The notes under the pieces are model-generated. The model ran no database searches, had not been told where the DNA came from, and saw only the letters and a program-made list of their open reading frames with translations. This document shows, one piece after another, positions 63,429 to 64,000 of a DNA stretch of 64,000 nt (within the stretch, counting starts at the first letter, position 1; the number at the start of each line of letters is the position of its first letter). The stretch is taken from NCBI GenBank assembly GCA_020091685.1, contig CM034593.1, positions 44,889,733 to 44,953,732 of the forward strand, written 5' to 3'. A program made the translations under genes and the position numbers. The stretch is from Lutjanus erythropterus (Eukaryota > Chordata > Actinopteri > Lutjaniformes > Lutjanidae).

Positions 63429-63531
63429 GTGAAACACGTGCTTACTGAGGGAAGTGATGGAGCAGCACTGCAGTCAGATCATTTCACTCACCTGTCATGC
63501 CAGGTGTAAAACACGAGGGAGGGAGGGAGGG

Positions 63532-63578
<47 letters not shown>

Positions 63579-64000
63579 TTTGGACGATGTAGCTCAAAAA
63601 TTTATTACAATGAGATGTTCCCTTTGAGTCTATTGATAATTTTTATCTAGCTATTTTTAAGACAGACCAGGAGAAAATGGTTGGTTTTGCTTTTTTATTT
63701 TGAAAATACCTGCCTTATTTTGAATTCAGCCACTTTATCTATCAAGGCAAAGAGGGAATAGATTTAATAGACTTGACTTATCTTTTTTATTAACAATTCC
63801 TCACTGTCTGCTGTCATTTTCTCACTCCACAATGTTTCAGTTGTTGTGTCATGTTGATGGTGCGACTGAACAACACAACTGTTAAATGATTGGCTGTTTG
63901 GCTGCTTAATGTTTTGTCAGCATCAACTTTTTTTTAATCATACAATATTTTAATATTTATAAAGACGTACTGAGTCCCTGTCAAGGAAATTATAGGGGGG
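63429..64000 (+). other. Partial bptf intron at window end
   Basis: Starts with donor gtgaaa, has a GGGA/GA microsatellite (63515-63576), and is otherwise AT-rich to the end of the window. No bromodomain exon is seen here. Confidence 0.75.
63515..63576. repeat. (GGGA)n(GA)n microsatellite
   Basis: gagggagggagggagggagc followed by about 20 ga units. Confidence 0.97.

Larger units (their letters stand above)
59751..61979 (+). other. bptf intron with foldback element and MITE
   Basis: Contains a foldback element (60194-60962), a MITE fragment (61420-61482) and a full MITE with target duplication (61527-61877). Other parts are AT-rich and unassigned. Acceptor tctctgaag. Confidence 0.75.
62154..63235 (+). 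other. bptf intron with truncated MITE and TTAA-family fragment
   Basis: A 3'-truncated MITE lies at 62460-62640 and the end of a TTAA-family element at about 63060-63166. No exon is seen in between. Acceptor ttttctcag. Confidence 0.7.

Noticed and set aside
1-64000. A second gene, viral insertion, CRISPR-like array or operon
   Set aside because: Scan of both strands found only bptf exons and transposon-type repeats; no spaced identical repeats, retroviral domains or polycistronic layout were seen.

Overview
The window is vertebrate genomic DNA, most likely from a teleost fish with a compact-to-medium genome. It holds one gene on the + strand, bptf, which encodes the large bromodomain and PHD finger subunit of the NURF chromatin-remodelling complex. 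The evidence is a run of 32 internal coding exons (2881-63428). Each has usable splice signals and joins its neighbours in one reading frame, and together they give about 2,707 codons. The product can be followed against vertebrate BPTF from just before the DDT domain to just after the last PHD finger. Both ends are missing: the first coding exon(s), promoter and CpG-rich start lie upstream of position 1, and the bromodomain exons and 3' UTR lie beyond 64000.

Layout. Exon 1 (2881-3703) carries the DDT domain, a WHIM-like region and the first PHD finger. Exons 2-6 (10661-21725) are a charged, fast-evolving linker. Exons 7-12 (23964-29431) encode the strongly conserved block ending in the [10 protein letters not shown] region. 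Exon 13 and the giant exon 14 (31516-33613, 2,098 bp) are a Ser/Thr-rich disordered region with a conserved basic end. Exons 15-18 are conserved again. Exons 19-27 (41677-52591) are the Gln/Pro/Thr-rich, transactivation-like part. Exons 28-32 (53083-63428) hold a charged helical stretch and two PHD fingers in tandem. Splicing features of note are a GC-AG intron after exon 8, a four-fold tandem acceptor at exon 24, a tandem donor at exon 25, and a frame-neutral exon 31 whose skipping would fuse the two C-terminal PHD fingers into one.

Nearly all other sequence is intron, about 87% of the window, and much of it is old DNA-transposon debris typical of teleosts. It includes about a dozen copies of one hAT-like MITE (TIR TAGGGCTGCAAC, one copy with a near-perfect 8-bp target duplication), several TTAA-flanked foldback elements, hAT-like elements nested inside other elements, a decayed Tc1/mariner copy, tRNA-like SINEs (one with a 13-bp target duplication), a degenerate 30-bp minisatellite and several microsatellites. 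I saw no second gene, no RNA gene, no CRISPR array and no viral insertion. I found no previously undescribed biological system. The most useful leads concern alternative splicing of bptf and the nested-element stratigraphy.
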